Source: an uncultured Draconibacterium sp. (GTDB lineage Bacteria; Bacteroidota; Bacteroidia; Bacteroidales; Prolixibacteraceae). Taken from it: a DNA stretch of 64,000 nt. Made by a program: the position numbers and the translations under genes. Each line of letters starts with the position of its first letter. The first letter of the stretch is position 1. Under the pieces are notes generated by a model. The model saw only the letters and a list, made by a program, of their open reading frames with translations. It was not told where the DNA came from and did no database searches. The stretch covers positions 131,562 to 195,561 of the forward strand of contig CANLMQ010000011.1 of assembly GCA_947492175.1 (NCBI GenBank), given 5' to 3'. Positions 52,306-61,579 of this stretch are shown in pieces.

Positions 52306-52323
52306 CTAACTTCCGACTAATAA

Positions 52324-53715
52324 TTAGTTCTTAATATTTGGCAACTCCAGTCCGTAACCTTTACGTTTATCTTCGGCTTTTAACCACAAGGCAGTTATAA
52401 GTGCCAGAATAGTTAATCCAACAAAGATTGTCCAGGTTGTTGTATAATCGTAGTTTACCATTTCACCAGCATTTTTGGCTTCTGCAACTCCCGGGTTAGT
52501 TCTATCCAGCACAATACCAACTGCGAGAGGCATTCCCCACAAACCGAAGTTTTGCACCCAGAATATTAACGCAAATGCACTTCCCAATTGTTTTTCAGGA
52601 ATAATTTTTGGAACTGATGGCCACATTGCAGAAGGAACGAGTGAGAAAGCAATTCCTAAAAGCAGTACATTAAAGAAAGCAGCAACAACACTAGTTACAA
52701 AAGGCAGGTAAAAGATTACGTGAACGATAATCAATAAAACGGCTCCTAAAATCATAATTGAAGCACCTTTCCCTTTTTTATCGTAGATACTACCAAAAAA
52801 TGGAGTTAAAAGCATGGTTCCAAAAGGTACTAATCCTGGCAGAAATCCAGCCCAACTTTCACTTACGCCAAACTTGTTTACCATCAAATCCGGACCATAT
52901 TTATAGAACGGAAATACAGTTGAATAAAAGAACACACACAAAAAGGCAACAAGCCAAAATCCCAGGTTCGAAACAATTAGACCTAAATCAGATATTTTAA
53001 ATTCATCTTCTCCTGAATCTTCTTCTTCGGTTACTATCTGTTTGTCTAACTTATAATCGAGCGTATTGTAATAAAAGAATCCTATTAAACCTAAAATCAG
53101 GAATACAACAACAATTAGAATAGTTGTTGGCACATCATATTTATTAGCAATTGCAGCACCAAAAGCCAATGGCGCAAACGATCCAAGACGCGCAATAGCA
53201 ACCTGCATTCCCATGGCTAAAGCCATCTCTTTTCCTTTAAACCATTTTGCTACTGCCTTTGAAACTGTAATTCCGGCATACTCAACACCTACTCCAAAAA
53301 GGGCAAATCCAAAACCAGCCCAAAAAACCTGAGTAGTTATTTCAAGATTTACCAATGGAATGGTCATCGGAACTTCGTGACTACCAATCAAGCCTTTAAA
53401 TGCGGCCCATTTTAATGTACCTCCAATTATCATTATAAGTGCCGAACCAATTGTACTGAAACGGATTCCAAACTTATCGAGCAGAATCCCAACAATAATT
53501 AGCATAAAAAGGAAAACATTAAATAAACCATATGCACTTGTGATAAAACCATAATCAACACTGTTCATCCCAAGCGAACGCTCCATAATTGGTTTTAAAG
53601 GAGAAATAACTTCTGTGAACATGTACCCTGCAAACATTGTAAACGACAATATTACCAGAGCTGTCCAACGTGCTTTCTTCGATTCCCGAAGCGTTTGTTT
53701 AATTGCATTTGTCAT
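52324..53715 (-). CDS. MFS transporter
   Basis: A 463-residue carrier with twelve hydrophobic helices in two halves and a long charged central loop (TEEEDSGEDEFKISD). The MFS motif A is recognisable as GILLDKFGIRFSTIG after helix 2 and GSIYDKKGKGASIMI in the second half. A helix with VEYAGITVSKAVAKWFKGKEMALAMGMQVA resembles carriers for organic anions or small peptides. The substrate is not identifiable. Its position upstream of pepD suggests a role in uptake of dipeptides or amino-acid derivatives, which is inference. Confidence 0.82.
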   Translation of the reverse strand: MTNAIKQTLRESKKARWTALVILSFTMFAGYMFTEVISPLKPIMERSLGMNSVDYGFITSAYGLFNVFLFMLIIVGILLDKFGIRFSTIGSALIMIIGGTLKWAAFKGLIGSHEVPMTIPLVNLEITTQVFWAGFGFALFGVGVEYAGITVSKAVAKWFKGKEMALAMGMQVAIARLGSFAPLAFGAAIANKYDVPTTILIVVVFLILGLIGFFYYNTLDYKLDKQIVTEEEDSGEDEFKISDLGLIVSNLGFWLVAFLCVFFYSTVFPFYKYGPDLMVNKFGVSESWAGFLPGLVPFGTMLLTPFFGSIYDKKGKGASIMILGAVLLIIVHVIFYLPFVTSVVAAFFNVLLLGIAFSLVPSAMWPSVPKIIPEKQLGSAFALIFWVQNFGLWGMPLAVGIVLDRTNPGVAEAKNAGEMVNYDYTTTWTIFVGLTILALITALWLKAEDKRKGYGLELPNIKN

Positions 53716-53787
53716 ACTATACTTTTTTATTTAGATTTTTCAAGCCGATAAAAATAAGAAAAATTAGGTGCCATAAAAATGACAACA

Positions 53788-53817
53788 CAAAAAAGGACAG
53801 CCTCCCCGACTGTCCTT
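53788..53817 (-). terminator. Intrinsic terminator after the DUF4831 gene
   Basis: On the minus strand arms AAGGACAG/CTGTCCTT with a 9-nt loop are followed by TTTT. It lies 13 bases after the stop. Confidence 0.82.
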
Positions 53818-53829
53818 CTGCTTATGTAT

Positions 53830-54939
53830 TTACTTCAATTTTACGGATTTAATTGCCCCCGTTCCGGGATGAAACTCAACCGAACAATCGCCCTGGAGCA
53901 ATTCTTCCGGCAAAGGTGCCACAACACCAAACTGAGCAATAGTGGTTCGCGCAGTGGCAACCACATTCATATCATTAATAATTTTTACATTAGCAACACC
54001 CGGCATACGATAATAAACACCTTTGCTTCCTGCTGTAGGGTTTTGAGATCCCGCCTCGGCAACATACTTTTTATTTAAGTCCTGCGCCTGCTCAAACTCA
54101 ATCATCACGGGTTTACCGGAAAGATCACTTGCAGAAACCAGCCCTTTTTCATCCGAAATACGGAAAATTACTTCCCCTTTCCCGGGTTTGCTTTTCGGTA
54201 CGTAATCGAAACTGTAGTTCTCCTTTTTATACGTGGTTCTTCCCACAAACAGTTTAATATAATCTTTCTCCTTTTGCTTCAATTCTTTCAGGCTCACTTC
54301 ATAAGCTTTCCCATCGGGATACTCTCCGTCAATTCGCAAAGCTGCTAAATCGTACTGGTTCATCCGACAGTCTAATACACGTTGAGCTGCTTCAGCTGCT
54401 TTTTGCTCAACACTTACGCGTGTTGGACGAAAATTATTGGTTGAATCGCCCGGATAATACGTTGGTGTATCAGTAAAATAGTCAAACGAAAAACCATCAT
54501 CATAATCCGGTTTCTGAAAGGTTTTGTTCGACTTCATTGCCGGTAATTCAGAAACAGTCGGGTTGGCATTTATTCCTGCCAAACACCCGTTTGGAGCCAG
54601 ATTCAACATAAAAGCACCATCGCCCATTGCCTTATAAACCTGTTCCGGATCGGGTTCTGAGAAAGTTTCGATTCCAACTTCGGAGATTGACCAGGTTACA
54701 GAACTACGGGTTTTCGCATTACGTATTCCCAGCAACTGTTCGGCATATGCTGCATAAGGCCCGGGCTCAAATACTTCACGAACAGCTTTTACATGTACTT
54801 TTATTCCTGTTCGTGGCAAAGCATAGGCAATCCCCTCAACATAGGCAGGAGCTATAGTTACTTCGTCATCCTTCTTTTTTCGTTGTCCATAACTTGGAAT
54901 TACAAGCATCAGACAAATTATTGCTACCAGATATCTCAT
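53830..54939 (-). CDS. DUF4831 family secreted protein
   Basis: A 369-residue exported protein with a signal peptide ending near SYGQ (residue 19), followed by RKKKDDE. The features VEGIAYALPRTGIKVHVKAVREVFEPGPYAAYAEQLLGI and the later YKENYSFDYVPKS region are the pattern of DUF4831, a Bacteroidota-specific family of unknown function whose first part resembles a beta-strand-rich domain. No catalytic residues are recognised. It is a stand-alone gene, divergent from aat, with a TACTTTTG box 27 bases ahead of its start. Confidence 0.85.
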   Translation of the reverse strand: MRYLVAIICLMLVIPSYGQRKKKDDEVTIAPAYVEGIAYALPRTGIKVHVKAVREVFEPGPYAAYAEQLLGIRNAKTRSSVTWSISEVGIETFSEPDPEQVYKAMGDGAFMLNLAPNGCLAGINANPTVSELPAMKSNKTFQKPDYDDGFSFDYFTDTPTYYPGDSTNNFRPTRVSVEQKAAEAAQRVLDCRMNQYDLAALRIDGEYPDGKAYEVSLKELKQKEKDYIKLFVGRTTYKKENYSFDYVPKSKPGKGEVIFRISDEKGLVSASDLSGKPVMIEFEQAQDLNKKYVAEAGSQNPTAGSKGVYYRMPGVANVKIINDMNVVATARTTIAQFGVVAPLPEELLQGDCSVEFHPGTGAIKSVKLK

Positions 54940-54965
54940 CGTTTCAACTGTTTTTAGTAAAAACT

Positions 54966-54973
54966 CAAAAGTA
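54966..54973 (-). promoter_or_regulatory. -7 box of the DUF4831 gene
   Basis: Reads TACTTTTG on the minus strand, an exact TAnnTTTG match. No TTTG at the right distance. Confidence 0.45.
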
Positions 54974-55025
54974 TTAAAATTATTTTGATGAAGAATTAAA
55001 TCTTAAGCGAACTATATTTGTGCTT

Positions 55026-55682
55026 ATGATAGAATTTCCTGATCCCAGATTGGCAGACGACGATGGACTGATAGCACAGGGAGGAGAACTGACTCCTGAG
55101 TTTTTGCTGTCGGCTTACTGCCAGGGCATTTACCCCTGGTTTTGCGAAGGTGAACCGATATTGTGGTGGTCGCCAAATCCGCGTATGGTTTTATTTCCCG
55201 AAAAATTTAAGCTTCGGAAAAGTCTGCGCCAGGTGATTAACAAAGGTACTTTTGAATTGCGAATTGACACGGCATTCAGGGAAGTAATAACACATTGCAG
55301 CCAAATTACTCGCCCGGACCAAAACGAAACCTGGATTACCAACGATATAATTGAAGGCTATGTGAAACTGCACGAATTGGGTTATGCTCACTCGTTTGAA
55401 AGTTATTATGAAAACGAGTTGGTTGGCGGTCTTTACGGCATTTCTATCGGAAACTGTTTCTTTGGAGAATCGATGTTTTTTACAAAAACCGATGCCAGCA
55501 AAGTGGCTTTTTATCATTTAGTACAGTTTGCATTAAAACACAACTTTGCCTTTATCGATGCACAACAGGAAACCGGGCATTTGAAAAGTCTGGGCGCAGA
55601 ACCTATTCCGCGAAATGATTTTTTGGATATGGTGGAAACTTCGCTGCAAAAGGAAACTTTGCAGGGGAAGTGGACATTATAG
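55026..55682 (+). CDS. aat: Leucyl/phenylalanyl-tRNA-protein transferase
   Basis: A 218-residue enzyme that adds Leu or Phe from tRNA to proteins with N-terminal Arg or Lys, marking them for ClpAP degradation (N-degron pathway). FPDPRLADDDGLIAQGGELTPEFLLSAYCQGIYPWF, ILWWSPNPRMVLFP, the mid-protein ESYYENELVGGLYGISIGNCFFGESMF and the C-terminal IDAQQETGHLKSLGA are diagnostic. The ATG at 55026 is preferred; a GTG six bases upstream also fits. A TATATTTG at 55013-55020 is too close to be a useful promoter. Confidence 0.94.
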   Translation: MIEFPDPRLADDDGLIAQGGELTPEFLLSAYCQGIYPWFCEGEPILWWSPNPRMVLFPEKFKLRKSLRQVINKGTFELRIDTAFREVITHCSQITRPDQNETWITNDIIEGYVKLHELGYAHSFESYYENELVGGLYGISIGNCFFGESMFFTKTDASKVAFYHLVQFALKHNFAFIDAQQETGHLKSLGAEPIPRNDFLDMVETSLQKETLQGKWTL

Positions 55683-55933
55683 TTGAAATGTCCGGAAAGA
55701 GCATTGTCGACGCCAATTTTCTGATGGTAGCTAATTTTTCCGAACTACTGTTAGAGCTCCATATTTATTATTACTCTTTAACGCTCCTATACAATAAAAA
55801 AGCTATCTAATAAACAGGTGTCAGGCCAGCATTTATAGCACCCAATATTTTCGCTCTCATTCCTCATTTAATAAAGCCTCACATTAAAACTTTATTGTTA
55901 AATTAGGCTCCTGAAAAATAACTTAATAAACAC

Positions 55934-56689
55934 ATGTGTAAAACGAAACTCACTTTAATCATCCTTTTTATTATCAGTACCGGATTTAGTTACTTAACAG
56001 CTCAAACAAAACAAACCAATCTGGAAATGGTTAATGCCACTCAAACCGGTAACTGGCGCATAGCATTAAGTGGAGGATTAGGTTACCTCACCGGCAGCAC
56101 CAGCGATGAAAAAGAGGCACTGATTCAGCAAGGCTTTGCGTCGGCCGATATTGACAGTTACATTAAACAATTAAAAACAGGCTCCCAATTTTCGGGACAA
56201 GTACATTATATGTTTTGGCCCAACTTAGGGCTGGGTATAGATTATAATTTTTATACTTCGTCTGGTAATTTGGCAGGATATGTCGATCCGGGTGATATGG
56301 CCACTTATGTATATGCTGAAGTAGAAGAAAAAGTTATTACCAACTACGCAGGACTATCGCTGTTCTCGCAAAGCTGGCTAAAATCGGACAAAATAAGATT
56401 CTATAGCCAGGTTTCATTTGGGCTTACAATGTACCGCGAAGAATTAATTTTTGCATACAGCCCCTTGCTGTTTACGGGAAAAGCTTTTGGCGGAAATGCA
56501 GAACTGGGAGTAGAATATTTTATCCATCGAAATATTGCGTTAGGAGCCAATTTTACACTGTTCCAGTCAACAATTACTAAAATTGATATGGATAACGGCT
56601 CCTCTACGCAGGAAGTTAAACTTGAAGACGAACAGCGTCTGAGTCTTACACGACTGAATACAGGTATCGGTCTTCGTTTTTATTTCTAA
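55934..56689 (+). CDS. Outer-membrane beta-barrel protein
   Basis: A 251-residue exported protein with a signal peptide ending at LTAQ (about residue 24). The mature part has alternating hydrophobic/polar strands starting with NWRIALSGGLGYLTGS and closing with LNTGIGLRFYF, whose terminal Phe is typical of barrel proteins recognised by BamA. It fits an 8- to 10-strand barrel of the OmpW/porin-like kind. There is no specific functional motif. The lipoprotein gene starts 15 bases later, so the two are probably co-expressed and may work together at the outer membrane. Confidence 0.75.
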   Translation: MCKTKLTLIILFIISTGFSYLTAQTKQTNLEMVNATQTGNWRIALSGGLGYLTGSTSDEKEALIQQGFASADIDSYIKQLKTGSQFSGQVHYMFWPNLGLGIDYNFYTSSGNLAGYVDPGDMATYVYAEVEEKVITNYAGLSLFSQSWLKSDKIRFYSQVSFGLTMYREELIFAYSPLLFTGKAFGGNAELGVEYFIHRNIALGANFTLFQSTITKIDMDNGSSTQEVKLEDEQRLSLTRLNTGIGLRFYF

Positions 56690-56704
56690 TATAAAACCAC
56701 TGTC

Positions 56705-58408
56705 ATGCAAAAAAAGCAAAAACCATATTTCAACTATTCTAAAGCAACATCGGCCATCATTATTATATTTTTTGGAATTTGGCTGAATTCGTGTAGCAAC
56801 AGTTTTCTCGACGACACACAAGTTCCCAACGGTTCTATTTCCAATGATACCCTTTTTCTTACCAGTTTAACCCAATCGTTTACCATAGACATAGACATGC
56901 AGCAAAGTAACAGCGCATGGCGTTTGTTTCAATACCCGCAGTGGTTAACGATCAATCCTCGTTTCGGACAAACCGGCAGCAACACTAAAGTCAGCTTTAC
57001 ATGCAGCGTCGATCACAGTCGTATAAACAATGGTTATGGATTATACACTTACCCTTTAGTTCTAGATATTGATGGCCAGGGATTGGTACAACATACGGTG
57101 GCTTATTTCGATTTTGGAGATCCAATGATCGAGGTTTTTCCTGAAAGCCTGAATTTGGAAAGTATTTTACATGGAGAAATTAGTATCTCGAATAATCGAA
57201 ATGGCCTGCTGATGTGGGAAATTACAAAAACACCCGAATGGCTTAGTTTTGAAACTACTTCGGGGTCGTATCCCCCATACAGTATCTACCAAATTAAATA
57301 CACTGCTGATATTACAGGGCTTCAAGCCGGAGAGTACCATGACGAGGTGATAATAACAAACAATGCTAACGGGGAATTACGCTTTCCTGTGAGCTTAAAA
57401 GTTAGTCCTTTGTTGGGCAACGGAACCTACCAGCAAGGCGAACTTATTGACAGTAAATTTCTGAAAACTACGAACCAGCTTATAACACTCACAAAAAATC
57501 CAAACCGTTTATTGTACTTCACTCCCGGCGAAACCGAGCCCTTAACCATTCAACTTGACCGGGTTCCTCGCTGCATGGCTTTATCTGAAAATGAGCAACT
57601 ACTGGCCATTGGTTATACTACTGCAGAAGTTTCAACATATTCACCAACTTCGGGCGATAAAAAAAACACTCTTACATTAAACGATGTTCCAGAGGCAATG
57701 GAATTTGGATCAGAAAGTTTTGTTTACTTTTTGTCGGGTTCAGGTTATAAATATGTAAATAGTGTGAATCTGAACACAGGAGAAATTTTAACCTCGTCAT
57801 CAACACAAGGTGGAATAGTTGAATTAGAAAAAATACCTAACAAGGACATTTTAGTTACAACACGCTCCGGCTGGAGCCCCGATTATTTAATCTTTTATTT
57901 CCGCACCAACACTGGTGCTGTTGATTCGCTAAACGAATACAGCATGCCAGCCAATGGCTTCTGGATATCGGAAGACGGGGAACGTATTTTCTGCGGAACA
58001 AATAAAATTTACAGCGTGCCCGATTATATCCCCAACAAACCATGGAGTTATAACGAGCATCCTCCTGTTGTTGGAGAATACGAAACAACTCAATACCATA
58101 CTATTTATAGTATGGCATTTCAAAACGAAGCAGAACGTTTATATGTGGCCAGTGGAGAACATTATTCTTTCAGCCCCAGAACCTATATAACATCTTATCA
58201 TCTCAACACTTATGTTCCGCAAAAAACGTATGATTTTTCGTCGATCCCACCAGCCGACCACTCTCCCCATAACAGCTGGGGAGAAACCACTGAAGATATT
58301 TATGCTTTAAGCGACAATTCAGCATTATGGATAGTGCAAACTTATCCTCCGGCAGATTATAACCAGCCCAACCGTTGGGGAGTTCGCTTATTAGAGCTGG
58401 ATGATTAA
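56705..58408 (+). CDS. Lipoprotein with N-terminal beta-sandwich repeats and a propeller-like region
   Basis: A 567-residue lipoprotein: hydrophobic stretch at about 15-27, lipobox LNSC (Cys30) and then SNSFLDD. Residues 45-130 and 140-235 look like two BACON- or Ig-like units, each with a WLTINPRFGQTGS / WLSFETTSGSYP-type strand turn. From about 240 a series of short repeats (LLYFTPGE, LLAIGYTTAEVSTYSP, YFLSGSGYKYVNSV) suggests a beta-propeller. Such proteins often bind glycans or other proteins at the surface. No enzyme motif is seen. It sits between a barrel protein and a PIG-L deacetylase. Confidence 0.65.
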   Translation: MQKKQKPYFNYSKATSAIIIIFFGIWLNSCSNSFLDDTQVPNGSISNDTLFLTSLTQSFTIDIDMQQSNSAWRLFQYPQWLTINPRFGQTGSNTKVSFTCSVDHSRINNGYGLYTYPLVLDIDGQGLVQHTVAYFDFGDPMIEVFPESLNLESILHGEISISNNRNGLLMWEITKTPEWLSFETTSGSYPPYSIYQIKYTADITGLQAGEYHDEVIITNNANGELRFPVSLKVSPLLGNGTYQQGELIDSKFLKTTNQLITLTKNPNRLLYFTPGETEPLTIQLDRVPRCMALSENEQLLAIGYTTAEVSTYSPTSGDKKNTLTLNDVPEAMEFGSESFVYFLSGSGYKYVNSVNLNTGEILTSSSTQGGIVELEKIPNKDILVTTRSGWSPDYLIFYFRTNTGAVDSLNEYSMPANGFWISEDGERIFCGTNKIYSVPDYIPNKPWSYNEHPPVVGEYETTQYHTIYSMAFQNEAERLYVASGEHYSFSPRTYITSYHLNTYVPQKTYDFSSIPPADHSPHNSWGETTEDIYALSDNSALWIVQTYPPADYNQPNRWGVRLLELDD

Positions 58409-58483
58409 TTATTATAAAATATCAAATGAAACCTTCTGAAATAGTTATCTTACACATTCATTATAATAGCTAAACCTACAACT

Positions 58484-59356
58484 ATGAAAAATGTATTTCT
58501 TTTTTTGCTGCTAAGCCTGTTTGGACTAGTTCTTTACGCCCAGGACACAAAACTAAACATAGTGGTTATTGGGGCCCATCCCGACGATGCTGATGTTGAT
58601 GTTGGCGGAACTGCCTATACTTATGCGAGCATGGGGCACAATGTATTATTTGTTTCGTTAACCAACGGCGATGCCGGACATTTTAACAAAGGTGGCGGTG
58701 CACTTGCAAAAATCAGGATAAAAGAGGCTCAGGAAGCAGGCAAACGTATAGGCGTAACTTACAAAGTACTCGACCATCACGATGCGGAATTAATGCCCAC
58801 ACTCGAACTCAGGCATCAAATCATCAGGTTAATACGTAACTGGAATGCCGACGTGGTTATTACTCACCGTCCCTACGATTACCACCCCGACCACAGGAAT
58901 ACAGCCATTGCCGTCCAGGATGCTGCTTTTTTGGTAATTGTGCCCAACGTAGCCCCGGATGTACCGGCATTAAAGAAAAACCCGGTGTTTTTGTACTCGC
59001 ACGACAATTTCAAAAAACCCCAGCCTTTTGAGCCCGATATTACAGTTGACATTTCGAATGTTTACGACAAAAAAATATACGGGATAGCAGCCCACGAATC
59101 GCAGTTTTTCGAATGGCTTCCATGGTTATCGGGAGTTTTAGACAAAGTTCCTGATTCAGAAGAAGATAAATTAAAATGGCTGGCATCGCTGCGGTTTCAA
59201 GCCATTACCCCCGAAGTAAAAGCATCACTCGAAAAATGGTATGGCAAGGAAAAAGCAGCCAAAGTAACTATTGCCGAGTCGTTTGAAATATGCGAATTCG
59301 GACATCAGCCTTCTGAAGAAGAAATAAGAAAACTTTTCCCGATGATTGGAAACTAA
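58484..59356 (+). CDS. Exported PIG-L family deacetylase
   Basis: A 290-residue zinc-dependent amidase. The signal peptide ends at LYAQ (about residue 20). The metal motif reads VIGAHPDDADVDVGG, retaining the His and the Asp pair used for zinc binding and catalysis, and a second His set lies in THRPYDYHPDHRNT. The family deacetylates N-acetylglucosaminyl groups in GPI precursors, mycothiol and other conjugates. The usual Glu after the Asp pair is Ala, which is common in Bacteroidota members and not a ligand. Export implies action on periplasmic or surface amino sugars. Confidence 0.85.
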   Translation: MKNVFLFLLLSLFGLVLYAQDTKLNIVVIGAHPDDADVDVGGTAYTYASMGHNVLFVSLTNGDAGHFNKGGGALAKIRIKEAQEAGKRIGVTYKVLDHHDAELMPTLELRHQIIRLIRNWNADVVITHRPYDYHPDHRNTAIAVQDAAFLVIVPNVAPDVPALKKNPVFLYSHDNFKKPQPFEPDITVDISNVYDKKIYGIAAHESQFFEWLPWLSGVLDKVPDSEEDKLKWLASLRFQAITPEVKASLEKWYGKEKAAKVTIAESFEICEFGHQPSEEEIRKLFPMIGN

Positions 59357-59395
59357 AAGGTTTATAGGAAGACAATAAAAACAAATCATTGAAGA

Positions 59396-60052
59396 TCAAT
59401 TAAAAACCGATCGGTCAAACTCATTAAAATCTTTAATTACAGGAAAGTTGAATATCCCGTGATGTTCGTTATTTCCGTTTACAACCACCACATTTCCTGC
59501 ACCGGAGTTCTTAGCTGCTTCAATACCGGCCAACGAATCTTCAAAAATAGTAACCTGTTTTTTATCTACCCGAAGCTGCTCAATGGCTTTGTTAAACAAA
59601 TCAGGGTGTGGTTTCCCTCTTACTGTTCCATCGTTATAAATTATATTTTCACGATCGAAATAGGCAAGTAAATTAAAATGCTCGATAAAGAATTCCACAT
59701 TATTTTTGCCCGCTGCTGTAGCAATTGCAATCTTAATCCCGTTCGACTTTAAAAAACCAATTAACGACTGTGCTCCCGGGGCCAACTCCATCTTGCCTTC
59801 CAAACACATTTCCCGATAAATTACCTCCTTTTCTTCAGTGAGACGAAATACCTCATCGTCGGTGCATTCTCGCTTAAAAAGATATTCGAAGGTGTCCTTG
59901 GCATTTATTCCATGCACCCAGGTTGTTTTTTCCTCAGCACTTAAACGAAAATTATACTTCGTTAAAAACTGATCCCACGAATCATTTTGTTGTTTTGTAT
60001 CCCAAAAAAGAGTTCCGTTAAAATCAAATACTACAGCTCTTTCATTCATCAT
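59396..60052 (-). CDS. HAD-superfamily phosphatase (beta-phosphoglucomutase/phosphatase-like)
   Basis: A 218-residue HAD enzyme with a helical cap between motif I and motif II. Motif I reads VVFDFNGTLF, with Asn where the second catalytic Asp normally stands (D-x-N instead of D-x-D); motif II is IAIATAAGKNN, and motifs III/IV are RGKPHPDLF and TIFEDSLAGIEAAKNSG. The D-x-N form occurs in a subset of HAD proteins and may alter substrate turnover. The substrate is unknown. It lies 9 bases downstream of the NAD(P)HX repair gene in the same direction, so both are likely on one transcript. Confidence 0.85.
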   Translation of the reverse strand: MMNERAVVFDFNGTLFWDTKQQNDSWDQFLTKYNFRLSAEEKTTWVHGINAKDTFEYLFKRECTDDEVFRLTEEKEVIYREMCLEGKMELAPGAQSLIGFLKSNGIKIAIATAAGKNNVEFFIEHFNLLAYFDRENIIYNDGTVRGKPHPDLFNKAIEQLRVDKKQVTIFEDSLAGIEAAKNSGAGNVVVVNGNNEHHGIFNFPVIKDFNEFDRSVFN

Positions 60053-60061
60053 CCCATATCT

Positions 60062-61579
60062 TTATAAATCGTCGATTATATTTTTAAATCCCTCTCCCAA
60101 AGAGTTAATAATATCGCCGGCCACCAAAGCAAGTTCCGATTTTTCTGCTGCCGCTATATCGCCGGCCAAACCATGCAGGTATACACCAATAAGTGCTGCA
60201 TCTTCAGAAGGTATCTCTTGTGTTAGCAATCCCAAAATTATACCGGTAAGTGCATCTCCGGTACCGGCAGTTGCCATTCCAGGGTTACCTGTTGAGTTAA
60301 AATACAAATTTCCGCCGGGTGTAGAGATGCTGGTATGCGCACCTTTTAACACCACTATACAATTGTACTTCTCCGAAAATTCCTTTTGTTTCCGAAGGCG
60401 TTCGAAAGAATTTGCAGTCTCGCCAACCAAACGTTTAAATTCACCCGGATGTGGGGTCAGAATTGAACCTTCAGGTAATTTTCCGAGAAAATCCTGATTT
60501 TCAGAAAGAATATTTAATGCGTCGGCATCAAGTACCATAGGAACCTTTGCAGCTTCCAAAAGCTGAAACAAGGCTTTTCGCGAATTCTGCTTTTTCCCAA
60601 GCCCCGGGCCAATCCCAATTGCTGAAAAAGGATTTAAATCCGGAAACTGGGTAAACATTGAATCGTGTTGATCGATACTGGCCATAGCTTCGGGTACAGC
60701 CGTTTGAATAATGGAATATCCCATATGCGGAACATGTGCAGTAAGTAATCCAACTCCGGATCGCAAACAGGCTCTCGAAGCCATGACTGCAGCCCCCATT
60801 TTTCCGTAACTTCCTGCAATTAACAGGGCATGTCCCAATGTTCCTTTATGTTCAAACTTCGAACGTAATGGCATTCTTTGCTGAACTTCGGGATGTTCCA
60901 GAAAATGATATATTGTATCTGTTTCTTCAATTCCATCGGGATGCAAACCAATTGGCAACACGTGCCAGTCGCCAACAAATTCTTCGTTTTCTGCAAAGAA
61001 AAAACTCACCTTAGGAAACTGAAAGGTAAGCGTAAAATCGGCTCGAATTATATGATTCCGAATGTTTTCCGAGTTGTCTTCTCCCATTAATCCGCTCGGA
61101 ATATCTATAGAAACCACATTATTTAACAAGCGATTAATTTGGTCTACAATTTGTGCAGGTAAATCTTGCAATGGCCGCGACAAACCAGATCCGAACAAAC
61201 CGTCTATTATTACATCGTCTTCACCCACCACCGGAAAATCGGAACTATTTTTAAGCTTTAACAATTTTACCTTTCCCTGGTCTTTCAATCGCTGGTAATT
61301 TATCTCCGGCGAACCTTTTAGTGCTTTCCCAAAATCCATTAAATAAACTTCGCACTCATAATCTAACCCGGCCATTTGACGGGCAATTGCTAAAGCATCG
61401 CCTCCATTATTGCCCGGACCGGCAAAAAACAACATTCGTTGTTCTGTTGAAAATTGTTGCAGCAGCCAATTGGTAATTTGCAACGATGCCCGTTCCATTA
61501 AATCAATATCGGCAACAGGTTCATTTTCAATTGTAAATTTATCTAGTTGGGCAATCTGTTTTGTAGTAAATAGTTTCAT
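60062..61579 (-). CDS. nnr: Bifunctional NAD(P)H-hydrate epimerase / ADP-dependent dehydratase
   Basis: A 505-residue metabolite-repair enzyme. The N-terminal YjeF_N domain (about 1-215) epimerises damaged NAD(P)H hydrate: FFAGPGNNGGDALAIARQM and VIDGLFGSGLSRPL are its signatures. The C-terminal ribokinase-like domain (about 230-505) dehydrates it with ADP: HKGTLGHALLIAGSYGKMGAAVMASRACLRSGVGL, TPHPGEFKRL, VVLKGAHT and GNPGMATAGTGDALTGII, the last holding the catalytic Asp. The fused two-domain form is standard in bacteria. It is followed by the HAD gene. Confidence 0.95.
   Translation of the reverse strand: MKLFTTKQIAQLDKFTIENEPVADIDLMERASLQITNWLLQQFSTEQRMLFFAGPGNNGGDALAIARQMAGLDYECEVYLMDFGKALKGSPEINYQRLKDQGKVKLLKLKNSSDFPVVGEDDVIIDGLFGSGLSRPLQDLPAQIVDQINRLLNNVVSIDIPSGLMGEDNSENIRNHIIRADFTLTFQFPKVSFFFAENEEFVGDWHVLPIGLHPDGIEETDTIYHFLEHPEVQQRMPLRSKFEHKGTLGHALLIAGSYGKMGAAVMASRACLRSGVGLLTAHVPHMGYSIIQTAVPEAMASIDQHDSMFTQFPDLNPFSAIGIGPGLGKKQNSRKALFQLLEAAKVPMVLDADALNILSENQDFLGKLPEGSILTPHPGEFKRLVGETANSFERLRKQKEFSEKYNCIVVLKGAHTSISTPGGNLYFNSTGNPGMATAGTGDALTGIILGLLTQEIPSEDAALIGVYLHGLAGDIAAAEKSELALVAGDIINSLGEGFKNIIDDL

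Noticed and set aside
55013..55020. TATATTTG as the aat promoter
   Set aside because: It ends only six bases before the ATG, which would make the transcript leaderless, and no TTTG lies at a suitable distance (25-base spacer).
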